A DNA stretch of 64,000 bases from contig JAHGAU010000005.1 of assembly GCA_019925105.1 (NCBI GenBank), forward strand, positions 310,001 to 374,000, read 5' to 3'. The position numbers and the translations under genes are program-made. The notes beneath the pieces are model-generated. The model saw only the letters and a program-made list of their open reading frames with translations, was not told where the DNA came from and made no database searches. Positions 59,939 to 64,000 of the stretch are shown in pieces; positions within the stretch are counted from its first letter, which is position 1; each line of letters starts with the position of its first letter. This DNA comes from Niebla homalea (lineage: Eukaryota > Ascomycota > Lecanoromycetes > Lecanorales > Ramalinaceae).

Positions 59939-62900
59939 GATGATTTATAATGATGCTCTTATGTTATCTGCAGAACGAGAACGAGAAACATTGACAACAT
60001 CATGAAGATGACAATATGGCGTGTGGAAGTCATCTTTCGACGCAAGAATCTTACGGTGATTACGATGCCATCACTTAGTCCCATCCTTGATAATTGACAT
60101 GCTACTTCATGCACGGCCAGCGTTCAGTGGTATCTAGACCGGTCACGGCAGACTACTTTGACAAATACGACGCCAACACCTGTAGCACAGACCTAAGATG
60201 ACGAAGCATTCGCCTGGGAATGCGACACCGACAAGGACGCCGAAGTTATTACCGGGTCTCGATTTTACGCGATCGTTCCACCTAAAAACCGTTAAGGGTT
60301 ACCCTCCGAAGAAATCACTATCGTACGTTAGCAACCCGCCGTGAACAAGTGCATGAAGAACATTGTTAATATTAATCTTCAACTACCTTACGACCCATGT
60401 AAACTATTAACTCATAGGTTGTACGATATAAACTATGCCTACGCTACGGCCCTCTCCTCCTCGGGCCGTAGGACGAGGGTCGCCGATTATCTTGGGCGCT
60501 GACTATACTGGGACGAAGAACAATAGGATGAAGAATGCGAGGCATGAATGTAACTGGTTCTTCTTTCCACCCTTATATCCGGTTGGATGTGTGCGTAGCG
60601 CTAATGCACTGATGCAGAATGAAATAGGTGATAACCGAGGACGAGGCGGCACTCATGCGGCTGGGTGTTCTAAGTACGATCATGACTCGGTTTTGATTAC
60701 TTCACTGTTTGTAGTGTTTATGATTGGCCTGTCTCAGGACCTGAGCTACGGGGACCTCGCCGTCAAATATCTAGGGCACCTCGCCGTCAAGGCAGCCCCC
60801 AGCGTGGCCCGGCCACGTGGCGAAGCCAGGGTTGAGAACCCCCCGGCAGAAGCTGGGAACCTGGGGCTGTCTATGTAGAGCTATGTACACAAAAGGAGCG
60901 GGATGAGATGAAGAACTCAGGAGTTTAGGTGAGCTGGATAATACAAATCTCTGAATTCCCCCGCCCGGCCCCTGAAGAGCCGCTTAGCCGACGAGTGGCT
61001 ATTCCGGCACTACACCCTACGATCCTGCTGACATACATAAGGTCTGCATACTATTTACTTGCCCCAGGACAACGTGGTATCGCCGATCACGCTCTTGTCT
61101 GCTTCTCGGTTTAGTGCAAATTGAATGGATTCGTGTTACTTTTTAGCGTGAGGCGTGAGGCGTGGTTCGTTCTGACATGCAGAATGTGCCGAATGCGGGC
61201 GTCATCATTTTTGACATCACATGGGTATGTCTTCGCCTTTTGCGTGCAAGATCCATGATTTTGAAAACTTGTCTCCAGATTTCTCTCGTAGCTTGCCTCT
61301 TCAGACTCTCTTGAGTCGTCATGTCGCGTTGGGAGACTCGAAATGAGCTATGCCATTGCAATGAGGCGGATGAAGTATGCGCGGAAGCCTGAGACCTCAT
61401 CGACGATACATGATGTTAACGAACCGCCGTCTTGTATACCTGTCCTTCCCCTATCCCTCGAAAGGGAGCCTTTTCCCCGTTAGCTCAGTGGTCCTGACCA
61501 CCAGATTAGGCAACGGTATAGAGATAAGAGCGTCTTCTTATAAGTTTCAAAGCTTCTTGACGTGATGATGAACGCTTCTTCACACTCAAAGCGTTTCCAC
61601 GCAGGGTTGTCGCCGCACTCGAAGTCCAATGTGTGCTCCCTCCAGGATTCGTCATGAATCCTGGGGAATTTGCAGGCATCCGAAATTTTTGAACAAATTC
61701 CATCTCCAAGCCGCGCTCCGAGGTCCCCAATTCATATTCCCTGCGCTCGTCACCGGGCAGCGCGGACTTCTTTTGGAGGTTATCACGCCGACGCTGATGT
61801 GATTCTGATAATTGTGCAGAGGAGAACGGTCTTGTTGCTCCTGTGCCCATGCTGTGGGAGCTTTTCAAGCCGTCGTGGCTGGTGGAGCTGCTCCGGATAC
61901 TCTTGGAGAGGATTTTGTGACACAAAGTGGAATCGCATATGTGACTGTGCTATCATTACACACGCTATCAGCTGTGCATTGGTCGATACAACTACCCTTG
62001 GCACTGGGTCATCGAAGTCTTCTCGTCCCAGAGCTCCGCTTGCGAGTTTCCTAGTGGACCGAAGACGGTGAGTTGTGTTTCCAAGGAGCTGCATTCGCTG
62101 GCGGTAATATACAGGAACCGCCATTTCTGTGATGGTTGAAGAGGGAGTATGGAATCACAAGTCCTGATCGTGTTAAGTCAAGTCACTTAAAAGGATGGGT
62201 TGGTGCCGAAAGGATTCGCTTCAAAGATGTGGTCGTCACACCGATCTTAGATGCAGTTGAAACAGCTCGCAGAGGAACATCTCGGTGTGTTGGGTATCAT
62301 CGGAAATGAGAAGGTTGGATGATTGCTCCCTCCTGTTGATCTCGATTAGACGTTGGCTCGATCAAATTACAGCTCGCAAGACGCACAAGCATCAATAGGT
62401 GATTTGGCAAAATCCACCCGAGACGAAAAGTAGTAGGAGCCCAAATCATGAATTACTCATTTTCAACCTCCAAGGACTCCACACACTTGTTCCTCCCTGG
62501 CCTCTTCAAAATTGAGTTCGAGTGATTTTCGAGGGTTGGGGGATGACTTTGTAGACGAGGTGATCAAGTCAAAACAATCTATTCATTGATATTTAATTTC
62601 TCTGCCGAACAACAAAGTTGGGCAGTGTAGCTTCCTTGAGGCACCAATGCTGCAAATTTAATATTATCAGGGCCGAGATGAGGACAGTCTCGTGTTTATA
62701 TACGTGCTATGGATTTCAGATGAAGAAACCATTTCTTTCCGCCCAACGATGAAAATGTGAATGCTGAGGATGTCATAGACACTGGAGAACTGGAATTGTT
62801 ACTACAGGTTGATGGTAAGATATCTCCCGAGCGTGAAACTCCGCTTGAGCATCAATATTTATGGACAGTCGAGGTGATAAAAGGCTATCACGGCCTGATT

Positions 62901-63140
62901 ATCCACCAAGATCTTGATTTAGCATTGCATGGACGGGGGCGTCGTGCTTTTCCGTGTTTCGGTTTGAGATCTCATTAGAAGCTAACTCAATAGCCCTTCA
63001 CAATGGTTCCTTGCTGCAGTCGCCCATACTCATCGAGCCTTAGAGGCTCATCACTGGGGTGGCGTCACTTCATCATTGACGGGTTAACCTCTTTTTGACT
63101 TTCGAGGATCTTGGTATTGAATCATCGAGCCATCTATACG
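59939..63140. other. gene-poor region, 3.2 kb
   Basis: No supported gene. It holds a 9-bp-stem hairpin at 60444-60471, a 15-bp odd palindrome at 60803-60817, and a repeated CACCTCGCCGTCAA/GACCTCGCCGTCAA at about 60752-60791. Two overlapping minus-strand frames at 61506-62124 might be a broken or spliced gene, but I could not join them. The rest shows nothing I recognise. Confidence 0.4.
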
Positions 63141-63406
63141 ATGGCAGCTACAGCAACTCGTTTCACGTTGGTCATCCACGTGCCTTCTACGGCGCTCGCA
63201 GCCTGTAGAGCTGCTGTTTTCGCTGCCGGTCCAGGGCGTTGCCCCGGTTCTGGGGTCTACACTGAACCCTGCTGGACGGCAATGGGCATGGGACAGTTCC
63301 GGTCTGGGGATACTGCGAAGCCGCGAATTGGGAGCGTAGGTACTTCGGAAGAGGTGCAGGAGGCTAGGTAGAAACGCTCTGTATTGGGGAGGGAGTGGTG
63401 AGGTAA
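63141..63406 (+). pseudogene. NIF3/YqfO-like small domain protein, broken
   Basis: From the ATG at 63141 the frame reads MAATATRFTLVIHVPSTALA, then CRAAVFAAGPGRCPGSGVY, a W-T-A-M-G-M-G-Q-F-R block, IGSVGTSEEVQEAR, and stops (TAG, 63369). This matches the ~110-residue NIF3-like (YqfO/CutA-like fold) family, in which the next residues are typically VEMLC or similar. Exactly that continuation (VETLCIGEGVVR) appears in the frame shifted by one base from 63368, followed by a TAA at 63404 and then ALEGLEKS in the same frame. So the gene looks to have lost one base and gained a stop, and the family's usual C-terminal H-P-Y-E-E motif is absent. A sequencing error could explain the first lesion, less easily both. 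The family's molecular role is not established. Confidence 0.6.
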
Positions 63407-64000
63407 GCGCTTGAAGGACTGGAGAAGTCATTTGGCATTTTGCTTTACATACTCGTCTGTCTGTCAGGATTTGGCTAATGGAATCTTCAGGGTTCGTTTG
63501 AGTGGAGAGCTTTCACATGCAGTTCGAGCTCTTCTAGTGTACATACACAGACGCCGTGAGCTCAATTCTACAGCGTAACCATCATGTACGCATTGTTTCG
63601 TCTCAAGTCCCCAGTAAGTGGATGTCTTCAGACAACAGGTCAATTGCCTGCTTATTTGGTTGCCGTTGGATACGTGGGCTCGACATCCGCGTTCGAGAGG
63701 TGTTGTTATTTTGCATGGAGCTTGAAGTCCTGGTAGCTCGACAGCTCAGCTTCTTGGATAGTGGAATCACACGTTCATATCACTAAGTTTTCAATATGAA
63801 ATGAGATCCTTTTATTTGCTACGGATTCGTGAGATAGAGACCAAGGATGCGCCTTTCACTTCACGCGCAGCCTGATGACCTACATCATTTTTGGTCCTTG
63901 AAAAAGCACAAGAAGCCGCTGTCGACAATTATGACTGCATCAAAAGCATGCGTTAATTATATTTTTTGCTTCAAATTCACGGGCATGGCATTCGATCCAT
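63407..64000. other. right-edge region without a supported gene
   Basis: 594 bp, nothing recognised. Confidence 0.4.

Noticed and set aside
61470..61540. tRNA-like stretch (GTTAGCTCAGTGGT, similar to an A box)
   Set aside because: No B box (GGTTCRANNCC) follows at a suitable distance and no cloverleaf can be drawn.

Overview
The window reads as nuclear DNA of a filamentous ascomycete (Pezizomycotina). The reasons are many short GT-AG introns (about 50 to 200 nt), three PTH11-like rhodopsin-fold membrane proteins, a Zn2Cys6 regulator, an ascomycete class II-type peroxidase, a fungal STAND-type N-terminal domain and no operon structure. I cannot place it below that rank. Gene models were built by joining exons by hand with phase checks; every spliced length given is a multiple of three.

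Layout. 1-10 kb: a seven-knuckle CCHC protein (Gis2/CNBP type), an F-box/WD protein divergent from a Sae2/CtIP-type DNA-end resection factor, and a secreted cysteine-rich protein. 10-22 kb: a small secreted-type gene whose signal peptide is out of frame with its mature part, an F-box-like protein, a tubby-like protein, a secreted heme peroxidase, a carboxymuconolactone decarboxylase-like (CMD-like) protein and a first PTH11-like protein. 22-31.5 kb: an O-methyltransferase, an MFS transporter and a 1401-residue conserved fungal protein of unknown function in eight exons. 31.5-38.2 kb: a gene-free block containing a 36-bp satellite with a decayed flank. 38-44 kb: a second PTH11-like protein and a divergent pair of ribosome-biogenesis genes (fibrillarin and uL22/RPL17). 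44-51 kb: a large F-box protein and a secreted type-B carboxylesterase. 51-60 kb: a 650-bp TA-rich hAT-type MITE with 8-bp target-site duplication, a Zn2Cys6 regulator, a protein with a fungal STAND N-terminal domain but no NTPase, and a third PTH11-like protein. 60-64 kb: mostly noncoding, with a broken NIF3/YqfO-like gene near the end.

How the genes relate. The clearest functional link is the fibrillarin/RPL17 pair on one 425-bp intergenic region. The methyltransferase, transporter and divergent PTH11-like gene look like accessory or tailoring genes, but no polyketide, peptide or terpene core enzyme lies in the window. No bacterial-style system, CRISPR array, rRNA or tRNA was found. The least explained items are the 1401-residue orphan protein, the orphan STAND N-terminal protein and the satellite block.
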